In this document: piece after piece, positions 25,711-33,949 of the stretch
Layout: the number at the start of each line of letters is the position of its first letter
How positions within the stretch are numbered: position 1 is the first letter of the stretch
Source of the DNA: UBA11475 sp045593005
Lineage (GTDB): Bacteria > Bacillota > Clostridia > Christensenellales > Borkfalkiaceae
DNA length: 40,005 nt
NCBI GenBank assembly: GCA_045593005.1
Contig: JAZNVV010000066.1
Location: forward strand, 1 to 40,005
Direction: 5' to 3'
Translations under genes and position numbers: made by a program
The notes under the pieces: model-generated
Database searches by the model: none
What the model was told of the DNA's origin: nothing
Seen by the model: the letters and a program-made list of their open reading frames with translations, nothing else

Positions 25711-27030
25711 ATGTCGCAAATAATTAAAGTTGGCGTTATATCGCTCGGCTGTGATAAAAATAGGGTAGATACCGAAAAGATGCTTGCCGTACTTTCGGCA
25801 AAATACTCTTTAACAAGTGATATTACTGATGCCGACGTAGTTATAATTAATACCTGCGCATTTTTAGAAAGCGCACGCAAAGAGGCTTTAGATGAAATTT
25901 TAGGGACGGCGACTTTAAAAAGGGAAGGCAAACTAAAAAAACTTATTGTTACTGGTTGCTTACCCCAAAAATTTATCGACGAACTTTTCGACGAACTTAT
26001 AGAAGTTGACGCATTTTTAGGCGTATCTGATTATGACAGACTTTTATACGTTTTAGATGAAGTTTTTCTTGGTAAAAGAGTTAACGCTGTAGGAACGCCT
26101 AAAGGTGAGGTCGGCACGGACAGAGTTTTAACTACGGGTGGTTACGCATATTTAAAAATTGCCGACGGGTGTTTTAACCGTTGCTCATATTGTTTAATTC
26201 CACACATACGTGGTAATTACAGGTCTGTTCCAAAAGACGATATTTTATGTGAAGTTGATAAATTAGGCGTCGTGGACGAACTTATTCTTGTTGCACAAGA
26301 TACTACAAGATATGGTATCGACGTTAAGGACGGATATAATATTGTAAACTTAATACGCGATATTTCTTCAAAAGCAAACGTTAAAAGCATTAGGCTTTTA
26401 TACTGTTATCCAGAAGGCGTTACGGATGAATTAATTAACGAATTCAAAACGAACGACAAATTAATTAAGTATATTGATATGCCACTGCAACACGCGTCTG
26501 ACAAAATCTTAAAACTTATGCGTAGGCGTGGCAGTAAAGACGGATATCTAAAACTTATTGATAAACTAAAAAGTGAAGTTGAGGGAATTGCTATCCGTTC
26601 GACTTTTATTGCCGGCTTTCCTGGTGAAACGGATGAAGATTTTAGCGAATTAACTTCGTTTTTACAACAGGCAAAACTTTTTAACGCAGGGTTTTTTAAA
26701 TATTCAAGAGAATATGGAACGCCTGCATACGACTTTGAGAATCAAGTTTCACAAAGAATTAAATATAACAGGGTGCGTAAACTTTATTCTTTACAGAAGA
26801 AAATTTCCAAGCAAAATCTTAAAGCGCTAGTAGGCAAAACGCTGACCGTGTATGCAGAAGGTTTTGACGATAATTCGTTTACATATTACGGTAGGGCGTA
26901 TTTTAACGCTCCCGATATCGACGGCAAAGTTCTTTTTACTTCGCCAGAGCCTATTCAATATGGCAAGAATTATCAAGTTAAAGTGATTGATTGTACCGAC
27001 TATGATGTTATCGCGTCGGTCATTAAATAA
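25711..27030 (+). CDS. rimO: Ribosomal protein uS12 methylthiotransferase RimO
   Basis: A 439-residue radical-SAM enzyme that adds a methylthio group to an aspartate of ribosomal protein S12. The N-terminal MTTase domain has ISLGCDKNRVDTEKML, with C14 and further Cys near 49 and 83 for the auxiliary 4Fe-4S cluster. The radical-SAM cluster motif is C154-x3-C158-x2-C161 (DGCFNRCSYCLIPHIRG). A TRAM domain forms the C-terminal 65 residues. The CDKNRVDTE wording separates RimO from the tRNA enzyme MiaB. GGAG lies 7 bases before the ATG. It probably shares the ftsK transcript and leads into pgsA 20 bases later. Confidence 0.95.
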   Translation: MSQIIKVGVISLGCDKNRVDTEKMLAVLSAKYSLTSDITDADVVIINTCAFLESARKEALDEILGTATLKREGKLKKLIVTGCLPQKFIDELFDELIEVDAFLGVSDYDRLLYVLDEVFLGKRVNAVGTPKGEVGTDRVLTTGGYAYLKIADGCFNRCSYCLIPHIRGNYRSVPKDDILCEVDKLGVVDELILVAQDTTRYGIDVKDGYNIVNLIRDISSKANVKSIRLLYCYPEGVTDELINEFKTNDKLIKYIDMPLQHASDKILKLMRRRGSKDGYLKLIDKLKSEVEGIAIRSTFIAGFPGETDEDFSELTSFLQQAKLFNAGFFKYSREYGTPAYDFENQVSQRIKYNRVRKLYSLQKKISKQNLKALVGKTLTVYAEGFDDNSFTYYGRAYFNAPDIDGKVLFTSPEPIQYGKNYQVKVIDCTDYDVIASVIK

Positions 27031-27050
27031 ACACATTAAGGAGACTACAT

Positions 27051-27641
27051 ATGAATTTACCAAACAAACTATCTATTTTAAGAATTTTACTTATTCCAGT
27101 ATTTACAGTATTTTTCTTTCTTCCACAAATTCCGTTTAATTACGTAATTTCAGCAAGTATCTTTGCTATTGCAGCAGCAACGGATTTTTTGGATGGACAT
27201 ATTGCAAGAAAGTATAATTTAGTTACAAATTTAGGAAAATTTATCGACCCTATCGCTGACAAAGCGTTGGTTGCAACGGCGCTTATTATTTTAATTACTC
27301 ATCCTATCATCACGTTAGGTTATGCTGTTGGTTTTAACTGTACGGTTATTTTCAGCGTGGGCGTTGCTATAATTTTAGTAAGAGAACTTATGATAAGTGG
27401 TTTTAGAATGGTTGCAGCAAAGCAACAAGTCGTTCTTGCAGCAGACAAAATCGGCAAAGCAAAAACGTTTGTAACCGACTTTGCTATTGCGTTTTTACTT
27501 GTAGGGCTTGACCTTTGCTGTCTTGCACAAAAAATCGTATTAATTATCGGTTACGTTTTATTCGCCGTAGGTGTAATTTTAACGGTAGTTTCAGGCGTTA
27601 ATTACATTGTAAAAAATAAACAAATTTTAAAAGATAATTAA
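27051..27641 (+). CDS. pgsA: CDP-diacylglycerol--glycerol-3-phosphate 3-phosphatidyltransferase
   Basis: A 196-residue integral membrane enzyme that makes phosphatidylglycerol phosphate. The CDP-alcohol phosphotransferase motif, DG-x2-AR-x8-G-x3-D-x3-D, is complete: DGHIARKYNLVTNLGKFID then PIAD. Five or six hydrophobic segments fit the family, and the opening MNLPNKLSILRILLIPVF is diagnostic of PgsA. AAGGAG lies 7 bases before the ATG. It is the last gene of the ftsK-rimO-pgsA run; no T-run terminator follows it. Confidence 0.94.
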   Translation: MNLPNKLSILRILLIPVFTVFFFLPQIPFNYVISASIFAIAAATDFLDGHIARKYNLVTNLGKFIDPIADKALVATALIILITHPIITLGYAVGFNCTVIFSVGVAIILVRELMISGFRMVAAKQQVVLAADKIGKAKTFVTDFAIAFLLVGLDLCCLAQKIVLIIGYVLFAVGVILTVVSGVNYIVKNKQILKDN

Positions 27642-27644
27642 TAT

Positions 27645-27666
27645 ATATGACAGACATTTGTCATAT
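27645..27666. promoter_or_regulatory. Inverted repeat over the probable recA -35 region
   Basis: ATATGACA (27645-27652) and TGTCATAT (27659-27666) are perfect inverted copies with a 6-base spacer. A TATAAT lies at 27675-27680, and 17 bases before it (27652-27657) falls inside the repeat. This places the repeat where a repressor or activator of recA would bind. It is not the Gram-positive SOS box (GAAC-N4-GTTC type). It is not followed by a T-run, so it is a poor terminator for pgsA. Confidence 0.55.
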
Positions 27667-27739
27667 TAAACATTTATAATATTGATACAACGGTTAGATA
27701 AATTCAACCTTTGAATATAACAAACACAAGGAAAATAAA

Positions 27740-28747
27740 ATGGACGAAAAGAAAGCAAAAGCACTTGAAAACGTGCTTGTACAAATTGAAAAACAATATG
27801 GCAAAGGCTCAATTATGCGCCTTGGAGAAGAGGCTGGTAAAGTTTCTATAGACGTTATTCCTTCAGGATGTCTTTCCCTTGACATTGCGTTGGGTATAGG
27901 TGGCTTTCCACGTGGTAGAATTATTGAAATTTACGGACCTGAATCTTCTGGTAAAACCACGGTGGCACTTCACGCTATTGCAGAGGCTCAAAAGAAGGGT
28001 GGTATAGCTGCGTTTATCGACGCTGAACACGCCCTTGATCCTGTTTATGCAAAAGCGCTTGGTGTAAATCTTGACGACCTTTACGTTTCGCAACCTGACA
28101 CGGGCGAACAAGCGCTTGAAATTACAGACCAACTTGTTAGTTCCGGCGCTATTGATTTAATAGTAATCGACTCGGTTGCAGCGCTTACGCCAAAGGCAGA
28201 AATTGATGGTGAAATGGGTGATTCACACGTTGGTTTGCAGGCAAGACTTATGTCGCAAGCGTTAAGAAAGTTGGCAGGTGTAACAAACAAATCGCACACT
28301 TGCGTAATTTTTATCAACCAACTGCGTGAAAAGGTCGGCGTAATGTTTGGCAACCCAGAAACCACGCCTGGTGGTAAAGCATTAAAATTCTACGCAAGCA
28401 TAAGGCTTGACGTAAGAAAAGGCGACGTTTTAAAAGACACGACTGGTCAAATAGGTAACAGAACGAAAGCGAAAGTTGTTAAAAACAAACTTGCGCCACC
28501 TTTTAAAGTTGCAGAATTTGACATTATATACGGCAAAGGCGTTTCTCGTGAAGGTTGTATCGTAGACCTTGGCGTTGAACACAATATTTTAGAAAAGAGT
28601 GGTGCTTGGTTCTCGTATAATGGCGAAAAAATCGGACAAGGCAGAGATAAGACGAAAGATTATTTAGCGTCTAATCCTGAAATTATGTCTGAAATCGAAC
28701 TTAAAATTATCGAGGCTATAAAAGGCACGAATAAAGAAAGTATTTAA
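27740..28747 (+). CDS. recA: Recombinase RecA
   Basis: A 335-residue recombinase that forms filaments on single-stranded DNA, drives strand exchange and activates LexA self-cleavage. Walker A is GPESSGKTT (66-74). Walker B is LIVIDSVAAL. The L1 and L2 loop regions include GEMGDSHVGLQARLMSQALRK, and the conserved INQLREKVGVMFGNPE and TTPGGKALKFYAS are present. The C-terminal acidic tail is short (ELKIIEAIKGTNKESI), so the protein is slightly shorter than most. Ribosome site AAGGAAA precedes the ATG. It follows pgsA, has its own -10 element, and is followed by a separate promoter for rny. Confidence 0.97.
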   Translation: MDEKKAKALENVLVQIEKQYGKGSIMRLGEEAGKVSIDVIPSGCLSLDIALGIGGFPRGRIIEIYGPESSGKTTVALHAIAEAQKKGGIAAFIDAEHALDPVYAKALGVNLDDLYVSQPDTGEQALEITDQLVSSGAIDLIVIDSVAALTPKAEIDGEMGDSHVGLQARLMSQALRKLAGVTNKSHTCVIFINQLREKVGVMFGNPETTPGGKALKFYASIRLDVRKGDVLKDTTGQIGNRTKAKVVKNKLAPPFKVAEFDIIYGKGVSREGCIVDLGVEHNILEKSGAWFSYNGEKIGQGRDKTKDYLASNPEIMSEIELKIIEAIKGTNKESI

Positions 28748-28782
28748 TTAATTAAAAGAAGGGTATAATTTTTTCGTAAGTA

Positions 28783-28811
28783 TTGACATACTTATTAAAA
28801 AGTTATACAAT
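28783..28811 (+). promoter_or_regulatory. rny promoter
   Basis: TTGACA (28783-28788), a 17-base spacer and TACAAT (28806-28811). Confidence 0.85.
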
Positions 28812-28827
28812 ATATAGTAGTTAAAAG

Positions 28828-28841
28828 GCGGTTCCAACCGC
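28828..28841 (+). promoter_or_regulatory. Short hairpin in the rny leader
   Basis: GCGGT (28828-28832) pairs with ACCGC (28837-28841) around TCCA. It sits about 10 bases after the likely start site and 8 bases before the AGGAGGG ribosome site. It may protect the 5' end of the message; no T-run follows. Confidence 0.45.
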
Positions 28842-28862
28842 TTAATATAGGAGGGCAGAATT

Positions 28863-30440
28863 ATGCAAAACACAAATTTCGGCTCTCTGTTCTTGATGAA
28901 TGACGTAGTAGGTTTTGCTGCAATAGCCGTTGCAGCACTTGCTGTTGTTGTAATCTTATTGTTTTTCTTAAAATATCTCAGCGATAAAAAGAAAATCGGC
29001 TCCACACAGGAGCGTATAGCAAAAATGCTTGAAGATGCTGATGCACAAAGCAAAATAATTAAAAAAGAGGCTATATTAGAAGCAAAAGAACAGGAGCTTA
29101 AACTCCGCAACGAATTCGAACGTGAATGTAAAGAAAAAACTTCGGAAATTAAACGTGCGGAAAACAGAATTCAGCAAAAAGAAGATGCGGTTACACGCCG
29201 TATGGAAGAGCTTTCTGTTGAACAACACGCTTTACAGGAAAAGCATAAAGAACTAAATAAAAAACTTGAGGACATTAACAAACAGCACGAAACAATGCTT
29301 ATTCAGCTTGAAAGAATTGCTCAAATGTCCAAAGAAGAGGCAAAGACAGAACTTGTAAACACTATTGAAGAGGATGCAAAAAAGGACGCTGCCGTACTTG
29401 TTCGTCAAATTGAAGCGACAGCTAAAGAAGAGGCTGATAAAAAAGCAAAAGAGATTATCGGTCTTGCTATTCAAAAGTGTTCTACAGAACAAGCGTCTGA
29501 ACTTACCGTTTCAGTCGTGCCACTTCCTAACGACGATATGAAGGCTCGTATTATCGGTAGAGAGGGTAGAAATATTAGAACGCTTGAAAACGCTACGGGT
29601 ATAGAACTTATTATCGACGACACGCCTGAAGTTGTAATCGTTTCAGGTTTTGACCCTGTTAGAAGAGAGATTGCAAGAGTTGCTCTTGAAAAACTTATTG
29701 CAGACGGTAGAATTCATCCAGCGCGTATTGAAGAAACGGTTGAAAAAGTTAAGAAGGAAATTGAACAGCAAATTAAAGAAGCAGGCGAAGCCGCTATGTT
29801 TGAATGTGGAATATTCGGCTTGCATCCTGAAATTATTAAGACACTCGGTAGACTTAAGTTTAGAACTAGTTACGGTCAAAACGTATTAAAACATTCTATT
29901 GAAGTTGCTCATTTAGCAGGCGTAATGGCTGCAGAACTTGGCGTTGACGTAATGCTTGCAAAAAGAGCAGGTCTTTTACACGATTTGGGCAAAGCCGTTG
30001 ACTTCGAAATTGAAGGAACGCATATGCAAATCGGTGGCGATATTGCTAAAAAGTATAAGGAAAACGGCGCCGTTATAAATGCGATTTTAGCGCACCATGG
30101 CGACGTAGAACCTAAAACGATTGAAGCCATTTTAGTGCAAGCAGCTGACTCTATTTCTGGGGCAAGACCTGGCGCAAGACGTGAAACTACAACTAACTAC
30201 ATCAAGCGTTTACAAAAACTTGAAGAACTTGCTGGCGACTTTAAGGGCGTTGATAATTGTTACGCAATTCAAGCCGGTAGGGAAATTCGTGTTATTGTTA
30301 AACCTGAACAAGTTACTGATGCAGAAGCGTTATTCCTTGCAAAAGATATTGCTAAAAAGATTGAGCAGGAACTTGAATATCCTGGTCAAATTAAAGTTAA
30401 CGTTATACGTGAAACTAGGGCAACTGAATTCGCTAAATAA
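28863..30440 (+). CDS. rny: Ribonuclease Y
   Basis: A 525-residue membrane-anchored endoribonuclease that starts bulk mRNA decay in many Gram-positives. A single N-terminal transmembrane helix (about 15-38) is followed by a long Lys/Glu-rich coiled coil (about 45-205). The KH domain (about 210-275) has MKARIIGREGRNIRTLENATG. The HD domain carries HSIEVAHLAG and LLHDLGKAVD, the metal-binding His-Asp pair. The ribosome site is AGGAGGG. It is monocistronic, with its own promoter and a strong bidirectional terminator. The recA-rny neighbourhood is conserved across Firmicutes. Confidence 0.97.
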   Translation: MQNTNFGSLFLMNDVVGFAAIAVAALAVVVILLFFLKYLSDKKKIGSTQERIAKMLEDADAQSKIIKKEAILEAKEQELKLRNEFERECKEKTSEIKRAENRIQQKEDAVTRRMEELSVEQHALQEKHKELNKKLEDINKQHETMLIQLERIAQMSKEEAKTELVNTIEEDAKKDAAVLVRQIEATAKEEADKKAKEIIGLAIQKCSTEQASELTVSVVPLPNDDMKARIIGREGRNIRTLENATGIELIIDDTPEVVIVSGFDPVRREIARVALEKLIADGRIHPARIEETVEKVKKEIEQQIKEAGEAAMFECGIFGLHPEIIKTLGRLKFRTSYGQNVLKHSIEVAHLAGVMAAELGVDVMLAKRAGLLHDLGKAVDFEIEGTHMQIGGDIAKKYKENGAVINAILAHHGDVEPKTIEAILVQAADSISGARPGARRETTTNYIKRLQKLEELAGDFKGVDNCYAIQAGREIRVIVKPEQVTDAEALFLAKDIAKKIEQELEYPGQIKVNVIRETRATEFAK

Positions 30441-30452
30441 TTTAATTAAATC

Positions 30453-30480
30453 AAAAAAGACTGCTACGGCAGTCTTTTTT
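30453..30480. terminator. Bidirectional terminator between rny and the CHAP gene
   Basis: AAAAAAGACTGC (30453-30464) pairs with GCAGTCTTTTTT (30469-30480) around a TACG loop. Both strands end in T-runs, which suits the two convergent genes. Confidence 0.93.
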
Positions 30481-30483
30481 TTG

Positions 30484-31659
30484 TTATATTATTTTTTTGA
30501 TTTTTAAATATGCAAACAACGCAAGTATCATTACTACTACGCTAACCGAAGTGATAACAACTATATTTTTATTAGCATCATCAGTAACGTTTGGTAGCGT
30601 TTCGGGAGTAACGGTCGTGTCATTTTCGTCCATATAAGGTGGCTCTATATCTACTGACGGTGGTAAAACCTCTACTGACGGTGGCAAAGTTTCTACTATA
30701 GGAGGTTTACTGTCAGGTAAGGTATTAACAATATTTTCGTCGTGTAAATAGACTAAATATTCGCCAGATAAATATCCAACCATGCCATCAATAGTTGCTT
30801 TTGCAAAACCGTTGGACCAAGCGCTAACAATAACGTAATCGCCCTTGTATGCTTTTCCTATAATATTCCCGTTTGGTGAACTTCTTACGTTTAACGTATT
30901 AGTGGTTACAAAATATCTACCAACTTGCAATGTGGAAAAATCTATAAAATTTTTCCCCTTACTATATTTTGGGGTAGCGTATGCTGAAATTCGCGAATAG
31001 TTTAGCGAATATGATTTTTTTACAACCCCACCTGCGCCGTTATAACCCGTTTGGCTGGCGTTACCTTCGACGGTGTAAACTTTGTCGTCGTCGGCATAGA
31101 TAACAAGTCCTACGTGTGAATAAAGGTTTGTTCCAGTAGAATTCTTAAAGAAAATCAAATCGCCAGTTTTAGGGCTGTATGAAAGTGGTTTACTGACGAT
31201 TGCGCCAGCTTTTTTAAGGTTTTCAACTAACGTATGGCAACCGGGTGCATTGCCTCCATAAGCAGATTTTGGTACGCTTGCATGCGTTAGTGACCAACTG
31301 ACAAAAGACGAACACCAAGCGTATGCGTAACCGTCGTTTTGATATCCACTTAAAGGGCCTGTAATACGAGTATATTCAACGTAGTTTTTACTGCCGTTTA
31401 AATTATATCCGTTAAGGTCGGACTTTGAATTTCCTTCGTGATAACCAACTTGTGATAGCGCGACTAAAACTGTATTTGTTGCTTGATCGTCTGTCAGTTT
31501 AAGGTTGGATAAATTTTCGTAATATATGCTGTTTTTGTAGGCGTTAGATGCCGTATGCTTTAAGTTAAGCGCACGCGCTTTGGTTACGTCTTCACAAAAA
31601 ATATTCGGGAAAACGGCAACCAAAAAAGCCGTCAAAATAAATTTAATCGGTTTTTTCAT
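30484..31659 (-). CDS. Secreted CHAP-domain cell-wall hydrolase with SH3b domain and C-terminal membrane anchor
   Basis: A 391-residue exported protein. A signal peptide (about 1-30) is followed by a CHAP amidase/endopeptidase domain (about 60-230): catalytic C116 in AWCSSFVSW, H182 in YSHVGLV and E198 in VEGNAS. A bacterial SH3 domain (about 245-305, NTLNVRSSPNGNIIGK) probably binds the wall. A Pro-rich linker with repeated PPSVE/PPSVD units (about 315-362) leads to one C-terminal transmembrane helix (about 365-385) and a short Lys-rich end. There is no LPxTG sorting motif. The likely role is peptidoglycan cleavage near the membrane in growth or division. GAGGAG precedes the ATG. It is transcribed alone. 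Confidence 0.88.
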   Translation of the reverse strand: MKKPIKFILTAFLVAVFPNIFCEDVTKARALNLKHTASNAYKNSIYYENLSNLKLTDDQATNTVLVALSQVGYHEGNSKSDLNGYNLNGSKNYVEYTRITGPLSGYQNDGYAYAWCSSFVSWSLTHASVPKSAYGGNAPGCHTLVENLKKAGAIVSKPLSYSPKTGDLIFFKNSTGTNLYSHVGLVIYADDDKVYTVEGNASQTGYNGAGGVVKKSYSLNYSRISAYATPKYSKGKNFIDFSTLQVGRYFVTTNTLNVRSSPNGNIIGKAYKGDYVIVSAWSNGFAKATIDGMVGYLSGEYLVYLHDENIVNTLPDSKPPIVETLPPSVEVLPPSVDIEPPYMDENDTTVTPETLPNVTDDANKNIVVITSVSVVVMILALFAYLKIKKII

Positions 31660-31690
31660 TTGTGTATTCTCCTCAATATTTACTGAATAA

Positions 31691-31719
31691 ATTATATCAT
31701 TTTTTATATATACAGTAAA
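31691..31719 (-). promoter_or_regulatory. Promoter of the CHAP hydrolase gene
   Basis: Read on the - strand: TTTACT (31714-31719), a 17-base spacer and TATAAT (31691-31696), with an extended -10 (TGATATAAT). Confidence 0.65.
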
Positions 31720-31753
31720 GAGGGAAACGTTAGATTTTTTCAGGTAATTTTTA

Positions 31754-31780
31754 CCAAAAAAAAGCCCCTAAATAGGGGCT
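31754..31780 (-). terminator. Terminator of the arginine operon
   Basis: AGCCCCT and AGGGGCT (31763-31769 and 31774-31780) form the stem. On the - strand it is followed by a T-run (31756-31762). It lies 12 bases after the argF stop. Confidence 0.9.
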
Positions 31781-31791
31781 AAATTACAAAT

Positions 31792-32778
31792 TTATTTTAA
31801 CGTTGCAAGCATAACGGCTTTAATTGTATGCATTCTATTTTCTGCCTCGTCAAAGACGATAGAATTTTCGCTTTCAAACACCTCGTCAGTAACTTCAAGC
31901 GCATCTAAACCAAACTTGTCGTAAACGTCTTTGCCGATTGTTGTTTTAAGGTCGTGGAAGGCAGGTAAACAATGCATAAATTTACATTGTAAGCCAGCAT
32001 TGTCCATAATTTTTTTATTGACCTGGTATGGCAATAAATCGTTAATACGTTCTTGCCAAATTTCGGACGGTTCACCCATAGAAACCCAAACGTCAGTATA
32101 TATAACGTCAGCGTTTTTGGTGGCTTTTATAGGATCGGTTTCAAATTCTAAAACTGCGCCCGTGTCTTTGGCAATTTCTACGCATTTTTCAACAAGGTCG
32201 CCGTTAGGGAAGTATTTTTCAGGCGCGCATGCAACAAAGTGCATACCCATTTTTGCGCAACCAACCATAAGGGAATTACCCATATTGTATCTCGCATCAC
32301 CCATATAAACAAGCTTTTTACCTTTAAGAGAGCCAAAATGCTCCTTAATAGTTAAAAAGTCTGCTAAAATTTGTGTTGGGTGGAATTCGTTAGTTAAACC
32401 GTTCCAAACAGGTACGCCAGCAAATTTTGCAAGTTCCTCAACGATTTCTTGTCCGTAGCCACGGTATTCAATACCGTCGAACATTCTTCCTAAAACCCTT
32501 GCTGTATCTGCAATACTTTCTTTTTTGCCGATTTGTGAACCACTTGGATCTAAATATACTGGGTGCATACCTAGGTCGGATGCAGCAACTTCAAAACTAC
32601 AACGTGTACGCGTGCTTGTTTTCTCAAAAATCAAAGCAATGTTTTTGCCAACAAGTTCTCTATGCAACACGCCGTCTTTTTTTTGTTGTTTAAGCTTTGA
32701 TGCTAAATTTATAAGATAATCTATTTCTTCTGGCGTGTAGTCCAAAAGTTTCAAAAAGTGTCTACCTTTTAAGTTCAT
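31792..32778 (-). CDS. argF: Ornithine carbamoyltransferase
   Basis: A 328-residue enzyme that makes citrulline from ornithine and carbamoyl phosphate. The carbamoyl-phosphate loop STRTR is at residues 55-59, followed by HPTQ in the FHPTQILADF segment. The ornithine site has MHCLPAFHD near 270 and the nearby SMGEP. It is the last gene of the arg operon and starts 7 bases after argD. Its position with biosynthetic genes and the absence of arcA or arcC favour the anabolic enzyme over the catabolic ArcB. Confidence 0.96.
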   Translation of the reverse strand: MNLKGRHFLKLLDYTPEEIDYLINLASKLKQQKKDGVLHRELVGKNIALIFEKTSTRTRCSFEVAASDLGMHPVYLDPSGSQIGKKESIADTARVLGRMFDGIEYRGYGQEIVEELAKFAGVPVWNGLTNEFHPTQILADFLTIKEHFGSLKGKKLVYMGDARYNMGNSLMVGCAKMGMHFVACAPEKYFPNGDLVEKCVEIAKDTGAVLEFETDPIKATKNADVIYTDVWVSMGEPSEIWQERINDLLPYQVNKKIMDNAGLQCKFMHCLPAFHDLKTTIGKDVYDKFGLDALEVTDEVFESENSIVFDEAENRMHTIKAVMLATLK

Positions 32779-32785
32779 AATTCAC

Positions 32786-33949
32786 CTATTCATTAATTAC
32801 GTCTATCAAAATAGAAATTGCTTTTTTTAATAAATCAAAATCAATATTAAGAGCCGGTAAAAGTCTAATTTTATCCTTTGCTGTTAGACAAAGAACACCC
32901 CTTTTTACACATTCATTAACGACGTCTTTGCTGTCTTTTGTCGTCTTAATGCCAAGCATAAGCCCTAATCCCGTTACAGATACAACGTTTTTGCATTTAG
33001 AAAGTTCATTTTTAATAAATTCGCTTTTTGACACGATTTCGCCTAGAACGGTATCGTCAAGTCGCTCCAAAACGTTGATTGCACCTACCGAACAAACAGG
33101 GTTGCCACCGTACGTAGATCCGTGTGATGACGGAACAAGCGTGTCTTTAACCTTTTCGCCCATAATGCATGCGCCGATAGGAAGTCCACCACCAAGCCCT
33201 TTCGCTGTGGTAACAACGTCAGGTAAAACGTCATAATAAAAATACGCGTAAAGTTTACCCGTTCTACCGTTGCCAGTTTGAACTTCGTCAACGATAAGTA
33301 AAATATCGTTTTTATCGCAGACGTCTTTAATAGCCTTCATAAATTCTTTCGAAACGGGGTTTACACCACCTTCGCCTTGAACACATTCAAGCATAATAGC
33401 GCAAACGGTATTGTTTTTAACAAGCTCGTTAAGCTCTGTTACGTTTCCGTTTTCAAGATATAAAAAGCCGTCGGTAAGGGGCAGGAAAGACTTGTGGAAA
33501 ACTTCTTGACCAGTTGCTGCAAGGGTAGTTAGCGTTCTACCGTGAAAGCTGTTTTTAAGGGTGATAATTTTAGCGTTTTTAATTCCTTTATCTTCGGCGT
33601 ATTTTCTAGCGACTTTTATAGCGCATTCGTTAGCCTCTGCACCGGAATTAGTAAAGAAAACATTTTTTAGCCCCGTTCTCTCACATAAAATGCTTGCCAG
33701 CTTTGCGCAAGGTTCTGTGTAATAAAGGTTAGAAGTGTGCTGAATTTTATTAAGTTGATCGGTAACGGCATTTATCCACTCTGTGTCGCTGTATCCAAAC
33801 GCTGTAACGCCTATCCCCGTGCCTAAATCAATATATTCTTTACCATATACGTCGTATAAAAGAGAACCTTTGCCGTGTGATACTTCAATAGGAAATCTAT
33901 TATAGGTATTAGCGACGTAGGTTTTATCAAGCGCAATAATATTAGTCAT
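32786..33949 (-). CDS. argD: Acetylornithine aminotransferase
   Basis: A 387-residue PLP-dependent class III aminotransferase that converts N-acetylglutamate semialdehyde to N-acetylornithine. The PLP lysine is K250 in TTAKGLGGGLPIGA. D221 in LLIVDEVQTGNGRTG binds the pyridine nitrogen. NSGAEANE and SFHGRT also match the family. The start codon lies in an 8-base overlap with the end of argB (ATGACTAA), which implies translational coupling. It may also act on succinyl-diaminopimelate intermediates, as some homologues do. Confidence 0.95.
   Translation of the reverse strand: MTNIIALDKTYVANTYNRFPIEVSHGKGSLLYDVYGKEYIDLGTGIGVTAFGYSDTEWINAVTDQLNKIQHTSNLYYTEPCAKLASILCERTGLKNVFFTNSGAEANECAIKVARKYAEDKGIKNAKIITLKNSFHGRTLTTLAATGQEVFHKSFLPLTDGFLYLENGNVTELNELVKNNTVCAIMLECVQGEGGVNPVSKEFMKAIKDVCDKNDILLIVDEVQTGNGRTGKLYAYFYYDVLPDVVTTAKGLGGGLPIGACIMGEKVKDTLVPSSHGSTYGGNPVCSVGAINVLERLDDTVLGEIVSKSEFIKNELSKCKNVVSVTGLGLMLGIKTTKDSKDVVNECVKRGVLCLTAKDKIRLLPALNIDFDLLKKAISILIDVINE

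Noticed and set aside
27645..27666. Classical LexA/SOS box before recA
   Set aside because: No GAAC-N4-GTTC sequence is present; the repeat has different half-sites and a 6-base spacer.
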